Origin: Pseudomonas sp. JUb42
GTDB lineage: Bacteria > Pseudomonadota > Gammaproteobacteria > Pseudomonadales > Pseudomonadaceae
Reading direction: 5' to 3'
NCBI RefSeq assembly: GCF_024807945.1
Contig: NZ_JANUFD010000003.1
Span: forward strand, 434,001 to 498,000
Length of the DNA: 64,000 nt
Shown here piece by piece: positions 7,138 through 16,192 of the stretch (position 1 is the first letter of the stretch; every line of letters starts with the position of its first letter). The position numbers and the translations under genes are program-made. The notes beneath the pieces are model-generated. The model was not told the origin of the DNA. It worked only from the letters and a program-made list of their open reading frames with translations, and ran no database searches.

Positions 7138-9348
7138 CTAGCGTTTGAACAAGCCCTTGAGGGCATCCTTGAGTTCCGGGCTGACTTTGTCGCCCAGCTT
7201 CTCTTCGAGTTTTTCACCGAGTTTGTCGGTCGCCAGTTTGGCAGCGATACGGCCAATGCCTTCCTTGTCCAGGCGGCAGGCCTTGGCGCCCATTTCCAGG
7301 GGGCCACGACACTGGATCGGCCATTCGATGCCGACATAGCGCGGGTTGACCTGGCAGGCCGGGTCGGGCATGTCGCTCTTGTCGCCTTCGATGATGACGC
7401 CCAGGCGGTAGTTCATGCCCAGTACGCGCAGGTCGATATCGCCGTTACCGTTGACGGTAAGGCCAGGGATCTGCACCTTGAGGTCGGGGTTGCTGGCGAC
7501 GCCGTTGCGCACTGTCAGGCTGCCGTTGAGTTGCTGGAACGGCGTGTCGTGACCGCGTGGGTTGCCGCTCAGGGTCTCGCGATTGAGCACGGCGATGCCC
7601 TGGCACAGTTGCTGTTCGATATTGGCGTTGACCAGCACGCCGTCGTTGATGGCAAAGCTGGTGGTGCCGTTGAGGCTGTCGACCAGGGCCTTTTCGCTAT
7701 TGCCCTTGGCGGTCAGGTTGTTGTTGAGAGTCAGCAGGCCCTTGACCGGCGGCGTCTGGCCCATGGCCTGAAGCACCCTGTCGACAGGCACTTTGGCGAC
7801 GCGGGTCTGTACGGTGGCCACTGGCACGTCAGGGCGGGTGTCGAGATTGCCTTTGACTTCGAAGTTGCCGTTGTACAGATCGCCACGCAGGCTGCTGACG
7901 GTAATGACGCCGTCCTGCGCCTGGGTTTGCAGCGCTGCATTCTGGATTGGCAGCTTCTTGATGATTAGCTTGTCGAATCTCAGGTCGGCGTTCACGTCCA
8001 GCTTGCGCATACGTTCCAGCGGGAACAGTTTCTCCGTGCTCCAGGCCTGCTTGGTCGGCTGTTCGGGCAGCGTCGTCGTGCCACCGGCTGCGGCGTCTTC
8101 ACCGCTGGCCACTTCAGCCTTGCGTGCGGCGCTGGCGCTTTTTGACTCCTCGGACTCGACCGGGCGATAACGATCAGCGTCGAAGGTGTCGCCCTTGAGT
8201 TGCAGACGCAGCGCCTGTTTGGCGACATCTTCGATGGCAAGGCGGCCGGTGAAGCTGCTGTCGTCGAGTTTGAAGTTAAGGCCATCCAGGGTCAGGCTGG
8301 TGGGGCTGGCGCTGATACGGGTGACCAGCTCGAGTTTCTTCAGGCTGCCCTCGGCCATGGCCGGAGCGGGCATGGCGATATTGTCGAGGAAGTTGCGCAG
8401 GTCGAACTGGGCGACGGAAAGAGCGCCGCTGACTTGCGGGGTTTTGTCCAGATCACGCACATGCAACTCACCCAGCGCACGCAACTGGTTGGCCGACAGC
8501 TTGAGGCTGGTCCAGTCGGCGACGTTGGCCATCAGGTCGGTCAGCAACTGCCCCTGGGCGCTGAAGGTCACGGTCTTGCCTTGCAGCGGGTCGCCGGACA
8601 GTTCGCCGGTCACGCGCATGTCACCCAACTGGTAGCGCTTGAGGGCGCGGTTGAGGCGCAGCTGACCGGTGAGTTCGGTCTTGGCGCGCAGCACCGGCTG
8701 GTTGGTGCCAAGGAAGGCGGTCAGCTTGATCGGGATATCGGTATTTTCATGGACCGCGCCGGTGCTCAGCTGGATGCTTTCGGCGCTGAAGGTCTGGTTC
8801 TTGCGCGCATCGGTGTACTCGACCCGAGCGTTATTGACGGTGAGGCTGTCGATATCCAGTTTGATCGGCTGCGACGGCTTTTCAGTCTTGTCGGTTTTAT
8901 CCGACTCAGGCGTCACTTGGCTCTGGGCGGTGCTGTCAGACGGGGCGCGGCGGCCGATGTCTTCCCAGTTGCCATGGCCGGTTTCGTCGCGGCTTAGCAT
9001 CAGGTCCAGGCCTTCCACCCGCACATCGCTCATCTGGATTTCACGGCGCAGCAGCGGCAGGACTCGCACGGACAAGCCGAGCATTTGCAGATTGGCGAAC
9101 GGCTTGGTCGGCGTGATCAGCGTGGCGACGCTGGCATCGTGCAGCTCAAGGCCGAGCCAGGGGAACAGGCTCCAGCCGATATCGCCATTGAGGGTCAGTT
9201 CGATGTGCGCCTTGTCGCGGGCAATCTTGCGAATCTCGTCTTTGTAGTCGTTGGGATCAAACAGATGGGTCAGCGCGAAGCCGAGAGCCACGATGATCAG
9301 CAACAGCCCGAGAATAAACAGTCCCAGGATTTTGCCGAACGCTTTCAT
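7138..9348 (-). CDS. AsmA-family inner-membrane/periplasmic protein
   Basis: A 736-residue AsmA-like protein. The N-terminus MKAFGKILGLFILGLLLIIVALGFALTHLFDPNDYKDEI is a single membrane anchor followed by the family signature after the helix. The rest is a large periplasmic beta-rich domain, interrupted about residues 150-175 by a polar Ser/Thr/Lys linker and near 410-440 by an Ala/Glu-rich linker. The C-terminus is KLGDKVSPELKDALKGLFKR, again typical. AsmA proteins are thought to form hydrophobic grooves that move phospholipid toward the outer membrane. The ATG at 9348 has AAGGA upstream and is chosen over an in-frame TTG nine codons earlier. It is cotranscribed with mutY and yggX. Confidence 0.92.
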   Translation of the reverse strand: MKAFGKILGLFILGLLLIIVALGFALTHLFDPNDYKDEIRKIARDKAHIELTLNGDIGWSLFPWLGLELHDASVATLITPTKPFANLQMLGLSVRVLPLLRREIQMSDVRVEGLDLMLSRDETGHGNWEDIGRRAPSDSTAQSQVTPESDKTDKTEKPSQPIKLDIDSLTVNNARVEYTDARKNQTFSAESIQLSTGAVHENTDIPIKLTAFLGTNQPVLRAKTELTGQLRLNRALKRYQLGDMRVTGELSGDPLQGKTVTFSAQGQLLTDLMANVADWTSLKLSANQLRALGELHVRDLDKTPQVSGALSVAQFDLRNFLDNIAMPAPAMAEGSLKKLELVTRISASPTSLTLDGLNFKLDDSSFTGRLAIEDVAKQALRLQLKGDTFDADRYRPVESEESKSASAARKAEVASGEDAAAGGTTTLPEQPTKQAWSTEKLFPLERMRKLDVNADLRFDKLIIKKLPIQNAALQTQAQDGVITVSSLRGDLYNGNFEVKGNLDTRPDVPVATVQTRVAKVPVDRVLQAMGQTPPVKGLLTLNNNLTAKGNSEKALVDSLNGTTSFAINDGVLVNANIEQQLCQGIAVLNRETLSGNPRGHDTPFQQLNGSLTVRNGVASNPDLKVQIPGLTVNGNGDIDLRVLGMNYRLGVIIEGDKSDMPDPACQVNPRYVGIEWPIQCRGPLEMGAKACRLDKEGIGRIAAKLATDKLGEKLEEKLGDKVSPELKDALKGLFKR

Positions 9349-9452
9349 GGGCGAGTCCTTGTAATCGACGTTCAAAAATAGCCCGCGAGTATAGCCTCCT
9401 CACGCGGGTTTACGGGTCATCTATGACCACACGCAGTTGCTCATTGTTGCAA

Positions 9453-9851
9453 TCAACCGGTCAGCAACGGCAGATGGAGTTTGGCCGCCAGGGCCTGGAC
9501 TGCGGGAGACTCGGCGGTTCCCAGCAAGCGTAGTTGGCTGCCTGCATCCCTGGCGGACTTTTCTGTCAGGGTCACCAGACGTTCCGCGACGCCGCGTCGG
9601 CGAGTCGGTATACGCACGCACAAATGAGACAGCAGCCAGTGATTTGCCTGACGCTGCAGGCGTGCCGCGCCGAGTAAACGGTCATTGAAACGAGCACCGA
9701 TCAGTTGCCCTTCGGCGCTAGCCTGTTCGAGCAGTTCTGCGGCGTCGGCAAAGGGGGCGAAAAAGCCTGGCGGCGTATCGTGATAAATTTTCTGCAGATC
9801 TTCTTTGTCTTGATAACTAAGGATATTTAACGACTCAACTAAGACGGGCAT
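9453..9851 (-). CDS. panM: PanZ/PanM-like GNAT acetyl-CoA sensor
   Basis: A 132-residue single-domain GNAT protein. SYQDKEDLQKIYHDTP and IGARFNDRLLGAARL closely parallel the start of enterobacterial PanZ (PanM), and the acetyl-CoA-binding loop reads CVRIPTRRRGVAERLV. PanZ binds acetyl-CoA and promotes self-cleavage of aspartate decarboxylase PanD, so coupling pantothenate synthesis to acetyl-CoA. No pan genes are nearby, so the role rests on similarity alone. It could instead be an ordinary N-acetyltransferase. It is monocistronic upstream of the AsmA gene on the same strand. Confidence 0.75.
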   Translation of the reverse strand: MPVLVESLNILSYQDKEDLQKIYHDTPPGFFAPFADAAELLEQASAEGQLIGARFNDRLLGAARLQRQANHWLLSHLCVRIPTRRRGVAERLVTLTEKSARDAGSQLRLLGTAESPAVQALAAKLHLPLLTG

Positions 9852-10035
9852 CAGGTTTCCTTGACGAGGTTCGCAGTAGATGCAGATGGTGTTTAAAAGA
9901 GCGGATCAGAATGCTGGCAAATGCTAATCTCTCGCTATTCGCGCGTTCTGTAGTGGTCTTTTGCCACTATTTCAGGGCTTATGCAGTCCATACGTAACTT
10001 TGCCCCGTGCAAACGAAGGTGTGGTCGCATTCGGG

Positions 10036-10077
10036 TCTGTACGAAAAGTCGGCGAGCGCAGCCACTTTTCGTGCAGA
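10036..10077. repeat. Long perfect hairpin upstream of MFS gene
   Basis: Arms TCTGTACGAAAAGT and ACTTTTCGTGCAGA pair over 14 positions with one G-U or mismatch, and GGC/GCC extend the stem after one bulged C. The loop is GAGCGCA. There is no following T run, so it is not a standard terminator. It ends about 50 bases before the start of the OFA carrier. Confidence 0.6.
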
Positions 10078-10125
10078 TCCTAGAGCGAATGTCTTGCGAG
10101 TAATACATACCTGGGGGAAATAATA

Positions 10126-11787
10126 ATGAGTTCAAGCTCAGCCCTGAGCGGTTCAGCCGCTCAACCTGCGTTCCTGTCCAAGGAGCGCATTATTGCCAAA
10201 TCCGGTTTCAACCGTTGGCTCGTTCCACCTGCTGCTCTGGCAATTCACCTGTGCATCGGCATGGCCTATGGCTTCTCCGTGTTCTGGTTGCCGCTGTCCA
10301 AGGCTGTCGGCATTTCCACGCCGACTGCCTGCGCGCCCGATATGGGCTTCTTTGCCCAGGTATTCTCGTCGACCTGCGACTGGCCGATCTCGATGCTGGG
10401 CTGGATCTACACCCTGTTCTTCATCTTCCTGGGCTGCTCGGCAGCGATCTGGGGCGGCTGGCTTGAGCATGCCGGGCCACGCAAGGCCGGTGTCGTTTCG
10501 GCCCTGTGCTGGTGCGGTGGCCTGTTGATTTCGGCGCTGGGCATCTACAGCCATCAGATATGGCTGATGTGGCTCGGTTCCGGGGTTATTGGCGGGATCG
10601 GTCTGGGCCTTGGCTATATCTCCCCGGTCTCGACCCTGATCAAGTGGTTCCCGGACAAACGCGGCATGGCGACCGGCATGGCGATCATGGGCTTCGGCGG
10701 CGGTGCGATGGTGGGTGCACCCCTGGCGACTGCGCTGATGAGCCATTTCGCAACGCCGGACAGCGTTGGCGTATGGCAGAGCTTCGTGGCCATGGCGGTG
10801 ATTTACTTCATCTTCATGATCGGCGGCGCTCTGGCGTATCGCGTTCCACCGACTGGCTGGAAGCCTGAAGGCTGGACCGCTCCGGCGAAGAAGGCCAACA
10901 ACACGATGATCACTCATCGTCACGTACACGTCAGCGTGGCGTGGAAAACCCCGCAGTTCCGTCTGGTCTGGCTGGTGCTGTGCCTGAACGTTTCGGCGGG
11001 TATCGGCATTCTCGGCATGGCTTCGCCCTTGCTGCAGGAAGTCTTTGCTGGCCAGTTGCTGGGTAACACGCTGACCTTCAGCCAGCTCAGCGCTGCGCAG
11101 TTGGGCCAGATCGCGGCCATTGCTGCCGGTTTCACCGGTCTGTTGAGCCTGTTCAATATCGGTGGGCGGTTCTTCTGGGCTTCGTTCTCCGACTACATCG
11201 GCCGCAAAGCCACGTACTTCGTGTTCTTTGCCCTGGGCTTTTTGCTGTACGCCTCGGTGCCAACTCTCGGTCACCTGGGCAGCGTCGCGCTGTTCGTGGC
11301 GGCGTTCTGCGTGGTGCTGTCGATGTACGGCGGTGGTTTCGCCACGGTTCCGGCCTACCTGGCAGACCTGTTCGGTACACAGATGGTCGGTGCGATCCAC
11401 GGTCGTCTGCTGACCGCCTGGGCAGCGGCGGGCGTGCTGGGTCCGGTACTGGTCAACTACCTGCGCGAGTACCAGTTGAGCCATGGCGTGGCCCGTGCCG
11501 ATGCCTATGACATCACCTTGTACATCCTCGCTGGCCTGCTGGTGCTGGGCTTTATCTGCAACATGCTGGTCCGTCCGGTGGCCGACAAGTACTTCATGAC
11601 CGACGCCGAACTGGCGGCCGAACAGGCTATCGGCCATGACAAGGGCGCTGACCAGAACACCTCGCTGGAATGGAAAGCCTCGCCGGGCAGCAAGCCGCTG
11701 ACCATCGCTGCGTGGCTGGCCGTGGGTATTCCGTTGGCGTGGGGTGTGTGGATTACCCTGCAGAAGACGGCGGTGCTGTTCCACTAA
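10126..11787 (+). CDS. OFA-family MFS transporter (oxalate/formate or pyruvate-type carrier)
   Basis: A 553-residue major-facilitator protein of the OxlT/YhjX branch. Twelve membrane helices are apparent; GFNRWLVPPAALAIHLCIGMAYGFSVFWLPL is the family start, PVSTLIKWFPDKRGMATGMAIMGFGGGAMVG is the conserved loop 4-5 region, and GRFFWASFSDYIGRKATYF is the motif A copy in the second half. An extra cytoplasmic tail of about 70 residues follows helix 12 region, ending in one more hydrophobic segment (IAAWLAVGIPLAWGVWITLQKTAVLF). The ATG follows a GGGGGA ribosome site. Substrate is a small carboxylate by family inference. It is alone on its strand upstream of hisB. Confidence 0.88.
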   Translation: MSSSSALSGSAAQPAFLSKERIIAKSGFNRWLVPPAALAIHLCIGMAYGFSVFWLPLSKAVGISTPTACAPDMGFFAQVFSSTCDWPISMLGWIYTLFFIFLGCSAAIWGGWLEHAGPRKAGVVSALCWCGGLLISALGIYSHQIWLMWLGSGVIGGIGLGLGYISPVSTLIKWFPDKRGMATGMAIMGFGGGAMVGAPLATALMSHFATPDSVGVWQSFVAMAVIYFIFMIGGALAYRVPPTGWKPEGWTAPAKKANNTMITHRHVHVSVAWKTPQFRLVWLVLCLNVSAGIGILGMASPLLQEVFAGQLLGNTLTFSQLSAAQLGQIAAIAAGFTGLLSLFNIGGRFFWASFSDYIGRKATYFVFFALGFLLYASVPTLGHLGSVALFVAAFCVVLSMYGGGFATVPAYLADLFGTQMVGAIHGRLLTAWAAAGVLGPVLVNYLREYQLSHGVARADAYDITLYILAGLLVLGFICNMLVRPVADKYFMTDAELAAEQAIGHDKGADQNTSLEWKASPGSKPLTIAAWLAVGIPLAWGVWITLQKTAVLFH

Positions 11788-11820
11788 GGCCTTTGGCGGG
11801 CAGCCTTGCGGCCAACATTG

Positions 11821-11906
11821 TTGGCGCGAGGCTTGCCCGCGAACGCGTCGTGTCAGCAAAGCATGTGTGCACTGAGAAATCGATTCGCGGGCAAGCCTCG
11901 CTCCAA
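11821..11906. repeat. REP-type palindrome
   Basis: GCGAGGCTTGCCCGCGAAC and TTCGCGGGCAAGCCTCGC arms around about 45 bases, between the MFS gene and hisB. Confidence 0.85.
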
Positions 11907-12009
11907 CGATGATATTGGAGCGTGTTTGCCTGTGATACGCCCTGTCTGAAACCGCGCAGATAGTTCCCCGCGAATGCATTCGCTCCTACACCCGACACCG
12001 TTCTGGGCC

Positions 12010-12015
12010 TATAAT
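12010..12015 (+). promoter_or_regulatory. Candidate hisB promoter -10 box
   Basis: Perfect TATAAT with no good -35 at 16-18 bases. Transcription from here would begin near 12022, after an in-frame ATG at 12014, which supports the downstream hisB start at 12053. Confidence 0.5.
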
Positions 12016-12052
12016 GTCGCCCTTTTCGCCCAATGATTTTGCGGAGCTGGTG

Positions 12053-12646
12053 ATGGCCGAACGTAAGGCATCCGTCGAGCGCGACACTCTGGAGACCCAG
12101 ATCAAAGCCTCGATCAACCTGGATGGCACTGGAAAGGCCCGATTCGATATCGGTGTCCCATTCCTTGAGCACATGCTCGATCAGATCGCCCGGCACGGGT
12201 TGATCGACCTCGATATCGAATGCAAAGGCGACCTGGAGATCGATGACCACCATACCGTGGAGGATGTCGGTATCACCCTGGGCCAGGCATTCAGCAAAGC
12301 CATCGGCGACAAGAAAGGCATTCGTCGCTACGGCCACGCCTATGTTCCGCTCGACGAAGCGCTGTCGCGTGTGGTCATCGATTTCTCCGGGCGTCCGGGC
12401 CTGCAAATGCATGTGCCGTATACCCGGGCCACAGTCGGCGGCTTCGATGTGGACCTGTTCCAGGAGTTCTTCCAGGGCTTCGTCAACCACGCCAACGTGA
12501 CTCTGCACATCGACAACCTGCGCGGCACCAACACGCACCACCAGATCGAGACCGTGTTCAAGGCCTTCGGTCGTGCGCTGCGCATGGCCGTCGAACTGGA
12601 TGACCGCATGGCCGGGCAGATGCCTTCGACCAAGGGTGTGCTCTGA
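12053..12646 (+). CDS. hisB: HisB, imidazoleglycerol-phosphate dehydratase
   Basis: A 197-residue monofunctional dehydratase for the sixth step of histidine synthesis. The paired metal-binding motifs DDHHTVED and THHQIE, and the segments [13 protein letters not shown] and [17 protein letters not shown], are intact. The bifunctional phosphatase domain of enterobacterial HisB is absent, as usual in pseudomonads. The start [12 protein letters not shown] follows GGAG at six bases. An in-frame ATG 13 codons earlier is rejected because it overlaps the -10 box. It overlaps hisH (TGATG). Confidence 0.98.
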   Translation: MAERKASVERDTLETQIKASINLDGTGKARFDIGVPFLEHMLDQIARHGLIDLDIECKGDLEIDDHHTVEDVGITLGQAFSKAIGDKKGIRRYGHAYVPLDEALSRVVIDFSGRPGLQMHVPYTRATVGGFDVDLFQEFFQGFVNHANVTLHIDNLRGTNTHHQIETVFKAFGRALRMAVELDDRMAGQMPSTKGVL

Positions 12647-13284
12647 TGCAGACAGTCGCGGTTATCGATTACGGCATGGGCAACCTGCACTCGGTCGCCA
12701 AGGCCCTGGAGCATGTGGGCGCCGGTCGGGTGCAGATCACCAGCGACGCCAATGTCATTCGTGAGGCTGACCGCGTGGTATTTCCCGGTGTTGGCGCGAT
12801 TCGCGATTGCATGGCTGAAATTCGTCGCCTGGGCTTCGACTCGCTGGTGCGTGAAGTCAGCCAGGACCGTCCGTTCCTGGGGATCTGCGTGGGCATGCAA
12901 GCCCTGCTCGATCACAGTGAGGAGAACGGCGGCGTCGACTGCATCGGCCTGTTTCCCGGCCAGGTGAAGTTTTTCGGCAAGGACCTGCATGAAGACGGCG
13001 AGCACCTGAAAGTGCCGCACATGGGCTGGAACGAAGTGACTCAGGCGGTGGATCACCCGTTGTGGCACAACATTCCGGACCTGGCGCGCTTCTATTTCGT
13101 GCACAGCTTCTACATCGCCGCCGCCAATCAGCGGCAGGTGGTCGGCAGCGGTCACTATGGCGTCGATTTTGCGGCTGCCATGGCCGACGGCTCGCGCTTT
13201 GCCGTGCAGTTCCACCCGGAGAAGAGCCATACCCATGGCCTGCAACTGTTGCAGAACTTCGCCGCCTGGGACGGGCGCTGGTAA
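12646..13284 (+). CDS. hisH: HisH, imidazole glycerol phosphate synthase glutaminase subunit
   Basis: A 212-residue class I glutamine amidotransferase that supplies ammonia to HisF. The catalytic triad is visible: Cys81 in FLGICVGMQ, and His190 and Glu192 in QFHPEKS. The oxyanion strand [10 protein letters not shown] is present. Start overlaps the hisB stop by one base, and its own stop overlaps the next gene, so hisB-hisH-DUF2164 are translated as a coupled set. Cytoplasmic heterodimer with the hisF product encoded 1.3 kb downstream. Confidence 0.98.
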   Translation: MQTVAVIDYGMGNLHSVAKALEHVGAGRVQITSDANVIREADRVVFPGVGAIRDCMAEIRRLGFDSLVREVSQDRPFLGICVGMQALLDHSEENGGVDCIGLFPGQVKFFGKDLHEDGEHLKVPHMGWNEVTQAVDHPLWHNIPDLARFYFVHSFYIAAANQRQVVGSGHYGVDFAAAMADGSRFAVQFHPEKSHTHGLQLLQNFAAWDGRW

Positions 13285-13541
13285 TGAGCCGCAAGAACAA
13301 ACCGCCGATCCTCACCCTCACGCCCGAGCAGGAAAGTGAGGCGAACCACAAGATCCAGCGGCTGATGGCCGATCGTTTCGATCTTGATCTGGGTTCTTTC
13401 GAGGCGGCGGAGATTCTTGAGCTGTTTACCCGTGAAATCGCCCCGCATTACTACAATCGGGCAATTTTCGACGTTCAGGCGCAACTCAAGGAACGGTTCG
13501 AGAGCATCGAAGTGGATCTTTGGGCGCTGGAAAAGAATTAG
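13284..13541 (+). CDS. DUF2164-family protein between hisH and hisA
   Basis: An 85-residue protein starting [18 protein letters not shown]. The pattern ANHKIQRLMADRFDLDLGSFEAAEILELFTREIAPHYYNRAIFDVQAQLKERFESIEVDLWALE matches DUF2164, a small helical family of unknown role. Its ATG overlaps the hisH stop (TAATG), giving tight translational coupling. In other pseudomonads a DUF2164 gene also tends to accompany his genes, so a link to histidine synthesis is possible but unproven. No signal peptide or membrane segment. Confidence 0.85.
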   Translation: MSRKNKPPILTLTPEQESEANHKIQRLMADRFDLDLGSFEAAEILELFTREIAPHYYNRAIFDVQAQLKERFESIEVDLWALEKN

Positions 13542-13559
13542 ACGCAGCGGTAAGCCCCG

Positions 13560-13622
13560 AGCTTCAAGCTGCAAGAATGGCTCGATCGCCTGCTTGCAGC
13601 TTGAAGCTTGCAGCTTGCGGCT
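13560..13622. repeat. AGCTTGCAGCTTG-type repeat upstream of hisA
   Basis: Alternating copies of CTTCAAGCTGCAAG and CTTGCAGCTTGAAGCTTGC form an imperfect palindrome. The same repeat class occurs at 14535 (before hisF) and 38512. It lies within the his transcription unit just before the hisA ribosome site. Confidence 0.7.
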
Positions 13623-13643
13623 CTAAAAGACAAAGGATCAAGC

Positions 13644-14381
13644 ATGCTGATTATCCCCGCTATCGACCTTAAAGACGGTGCCTGCGTGCGCCTGCGCCAG
13701 GGCCGGATGGAAGACTCCACGGTGTTCTCCGATGACCCTGTGGCCATGGCGGCCAAGTGGGTGGAAGGCGGTTGCCGTCGTCTGCACCTGGTCGATCTGA
13801 ATGGCGCCTTCGAAGGCCAGCCAGTCAACGGTGACGTGGTCACGGCCATCGCCAAGCGTTACCCAAACCTGCCGATCCAGATCGGTGGCGGTATCCGCTC
13901 CCTGGAAACCATCGAGCATTACGTCAAGGCTGGCGTCAGCTACGTGATCATCGGCACCAAAGCGGTCAAGGAGCCTGAGTTCGTGGCCCAAGCCTGCCGC
14001 GCCTTCCCGGGCAAGGTCATTGTGGGTCTCGACGCCAAGGATGGCTTCGTCGCCACCGACGGCTGGGCTGAAGTCAGCTCGGTGCAGGTCATCGACCTGG
14101 CCAAGCGTTTCGAAGCGGATGGTGTGTCGGCTATCGTTTACACCGACATCGCCAAAGACGGCATGATGCAAGGCTGCAACGTGCCTTTCACCGCTGCACT
14201 GGCCGCCGCGACAAAGATTCCGGTGATCGCCTCTGGTGGCATTCATAACCTGGGCGACATCAAGGCCCTGCTGGACGCCCGCGCGCCCGGCATTATCGGC
14301 GCCATTACCGGCCGCGCGATTTATGAAGGCACGCTGGATGTGGCTGAAGCTCAGGCGCTGTGTGACCTGGAACAACGCTGA
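13644..14381 (+). CDS. hisA: HisA, ProFAR isomerase
   Basis: A 245-residue TIM-barrel isomerase for the fourth step of histidine synthesis. Catalytic Asp8 lies in [18 protein letters not shown] and the second acid in [15 protein letters not shown]. Phosphate-binding GGGIRSLE and [11 protein letters not shown] loops occur in both half-barrels. The ATG at 13644 follows AAAGGA; a longer frame begins at 13608 but lies in the repeat. It is separated from the DUF2164 gene by that repeat. Confidence 0.98.
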   Translation: MLIIPAIDLKDGACVRLRQGRMEDSTVFSDDPVAMAAKWVEGGCRRLHLVDLNGAFEGQPVNGDVVTAIAKRYPNLPIQIGGGIRSLETIEHYVKAGVSYVIIGTKAVKEPEFVAQACRAFPGKVIVGLDAKDGFVATDGWAEVSSVQVIDLAKRFEADGVSAIVYTDIAKDGMMQGCNVPFTAALAAATKIPVIASGGIHNLGDIKALLDARAPGIIGAITGRAIYEGTLDVAEAQALCDLEQR

Positions 14382-14401
14382 TTAGCCCGGCAAACACCGG
14401 A

Positions 14402-14515
14402 CTGTGGGAACCACCTATGTGGGAGCAAATTCTGTGGGAGCGAATTCATTCGCGAAGAGGCCGCTACATTCTCTTGCCCTGACAGACCGTTTTCGCGAAT
14501 AAATTCGCTCCCACA
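14402..14515. repeat. REP-type palindrome between hisA and hisF
   Basis: GTGGGAGCGAATTCATTCGC and GCGAATAAATTCGCTCCCAC arms, preceded by an extra half-copy at 14417 (TGTGGGAGCAAATTC). It belongs to the GGGAGCGAATTCATTCGCG class and sits inside the his gene cluster. Confidence 0.85.
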
Positions 14516-14534
14516 AGAAGCGCAACGTGATTCG

Positions 14535-14574
14535 CTCTTGCTTGCAGCTAATAGCTTGCAGCTCGTAGCTCTTG
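14535..14574. repeat. CTTGCAGCT-type repeat upstream of hisF
   Basis: Three direct copies of a TTGCAGCT/TAGCT unit end ten bases before the hisF ribosome site. Same class as the repeat at 13560. Confidence 0.6.
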
Positions 14575-14590
14575 ATCGGAGATTAAGCCC

Positions 14591-15361
14591 ATGGCCCTGG
14601 CCAAACGCATCATCCCTTGCCTGGACGTCGATAACGGTCGTGTGGTCAAGGGCGTCAAGTTCGAGAACATCCGTGACGCCGGTGACCCTGTGGAAATTGC
14701 CCGTCGCTACGATGAGCAGGGCGCCGACGAGATCACCTTCCTCGATATCACCGCCAGCGTCGATGGGCGTGATACCACCCTGCATACCGTTGAGCGCATG
14801 GCCAGCCAGGTGTTTATCCCGCTGACCGTCGGCGGTGGCGTGCGCACCATCCAGGACATCCGCAACCTGCTCAATGCCGGTGCCGACAAGGTGTCGATCA
14901 ACACGGCAGCCGTGTTCAACCCTGAGTTCGTCGGCGAAGCCGCCGCGCACTTCGGCGCACAGTGCATCGTCGTCGCCATCGACGCCAAGAAAGTCTCCCT
15001 GCCGGGCGAAGCGCCGCGCTGGGAAATCTTCACCCACGGCGGGCGCAAGCCGACCGGTCTGGATGCGGTGATGTGGGCCAAGAAGATGGAAGACCTCGGT
15101 GCCGGTGAGATTCTGCTGACCAGCATGGATCAGGACGGCATGAAGAACGGCTTCGATCTGGGCGTGACCCGCGCAATCAGTGATGCCCTTGGCATTCCGG
15201 TGATCGCTTCCGGCGGTGTCGGCAACCTTGAGCATCTGGCGGCCGGTGTCCTGCAAGGTGGTGCCAGTGCGGTACTGGCGGCGAGTATTTTCCACTTTGG
15301 CGAATACACCGTACCCGAAGCCAAGGCTTACATGGCCAAGCAAGGTATCGTGGTGCGCTGA
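14591..15361 (+). CDS. hisF: HisF, imidazole glycerol phosphate synthase cyclase subunit
   Basis: A 256-residue TIM-barrel protein that uses ammonia from HisH to close the imidazole ring. Catalytic Asp in [16 protein letters not shown] and the partner acid in [11 protein letters not shown] are present. Phosphate loops read [12 protein letters not shown] and [11 protein letters not shown]. The ATG follows GGAG at eight bases. It is the last histidine gene of the cluster; a stem-loop and a binding-protein gene follow. Confidence 0.98.
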   Translation: MALAKRIIPCLDVDNGRVVKGVKFENIRDAGDPVEIARRYDEQGADEITFLDITASVDGRDTTLHTVERMASQVFIPLTVGGGVRTIQDIRNLLNAGADKVSINTAAVFNPEFVGEAAAHFGAQCIVVAIDAKKVSLPGEAPRWEIFTHGGRKPTGLDAVMWAKKMEDLGAGEILLTSMDQDGMKNGFDLGVTRAISDALGIPVIASGGVGNLEHLAAGVLQGGASAVLAASIFHFGEYTVPEAKAYMAKQGIVVR

Positions 15362-15379
15362 TCGCCGCTCGCCGTGCTA

Positions 15380-15418
15380 GACAACGCAAAGTAATCCCTG
15401 CAACCTCTTTGCGTTGTC
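15380..15418. repeat. Twelve-base-pair hairpin after hisF
   Basis: GACAACGCAAAG (15380-15391) pairs perfectly with CTTTGCGTTGTC (15407-15418). There is no T run, so if it ends the his message it is not by the standard mechanism. It lies 18 bases before the next start codon. Confidence 0.6.
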
Positions 15419-15436
15419 AGACTGGGGGCCCGCGAA

Positions 15437-16192
15437 ATGCTCAAAGGTTTTTGTCTTGCGCTGATTAGTGTCATCGGGGTCCTGGCCGGTCCGTCCCGGG
15501 CTGCTGAAGTGCCCGCCGACACCATGGTCCTGCTGACGGAAAATCTGCCGCCATTCAATATGGCGGTCGATGGCAAGAACTTCGCCCAGGAAGCCAACAT
15601 CGAGGGCATGGCGGCTGAGGTAGTGCGTGAGACGTTCAAGCGCGCGGGCCTCAAGTACAGCATGACCCTGCGTTTTCCCTGGGAGCGTATCTATAACCTG
15701 GCTCGGGAACAGCCCGGTTATGGTGTGTTTTCCACGGCCCGCCTGCCTGAGCGGGAAAAACTCTTCAAATGGGTTGGTCCCGTAGGTCGCTACGAATGGA
15801 CCTTGCTCGCCCGGGCCGACAGCCCCATCACCCTGACCAGCCTGGAGCAGGCCAAGAGCTACCGGATTGGTGCTTATAAGGGTGACGCCATTGGTGAGCG
15901 GTTGCTGGCCCAGGGGCTGACTCCCATCCTTGCGCTTCGTGACCAGGACAACGTCAAGAAGCTGCTCAGCGGCCAGATCGACCTCTGGGCCACCAGCGAT
16001 CCTGCCGGACCCTACCTGGCCCGGCTTGAGGGCGTCAGGGGTTTCAAGACCATCCTGCGCTTCAATACCGCCGAACTCTACCTGGCGCTGAACAAGGCCA
16101 CGCCCGATGTCGTGGTCAACCGCTTGCAGCAGGCCCTCGACCAGTTGCGGGCCGAGGGCTTTGTCGATAAGGCGGCTGCGCGTTATCGCTGA
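15437..16192 (+). CDS. Periplasmic substrate-binding protein (family 3-like), orphan
   Basis: A 251-residue exported protein. Residues 1-22 are a signal peptide ending SRAAE. The mature protein has VLLTENLPPFNMAVDG, EGMAAEVVRETFKRAG, YSMTLRFPWERIYNLARE and GVFSTARLPEREKLFKWVGPV, the layout of the family 3-like periplasmic proteins that lack their own permease. Such proteins may bind an amino acid or feed a sensor. It follows hisF on the same strand 75 bases later, but the hairpin between suggests separate expression. Its stop abuts the stop of the convergent protease with no spacing. Confidence 0.85.
   Translation: MLKGFCLALISVIGVLAGPSRAAEVPADTMVLLTENLPPFNMAVDGKNFAQEANIEGMAAEVVRETFKRAGLKYSMTLRFPWERIYNLAREQPGYGVFSTARLPEREKLFKWVGPVGRYEWTLLARADSPITLTSLEQAKSYRIGAYKGDAIGERLLAQGLTPILALRDQDNVKKLLSGQIDLWATSDPAGPYLARLEGVRGFKTILRFNTAELYLALNKATPDVVVNRLQQALDQLRAEGFVDKAAARYR

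Noticed and set aside
12014..12052. Upstream ATG for hisB
   Set aside because: It overlaps a TATAAT box and lacks a ribosome site; family starts match the ATG at 12053.
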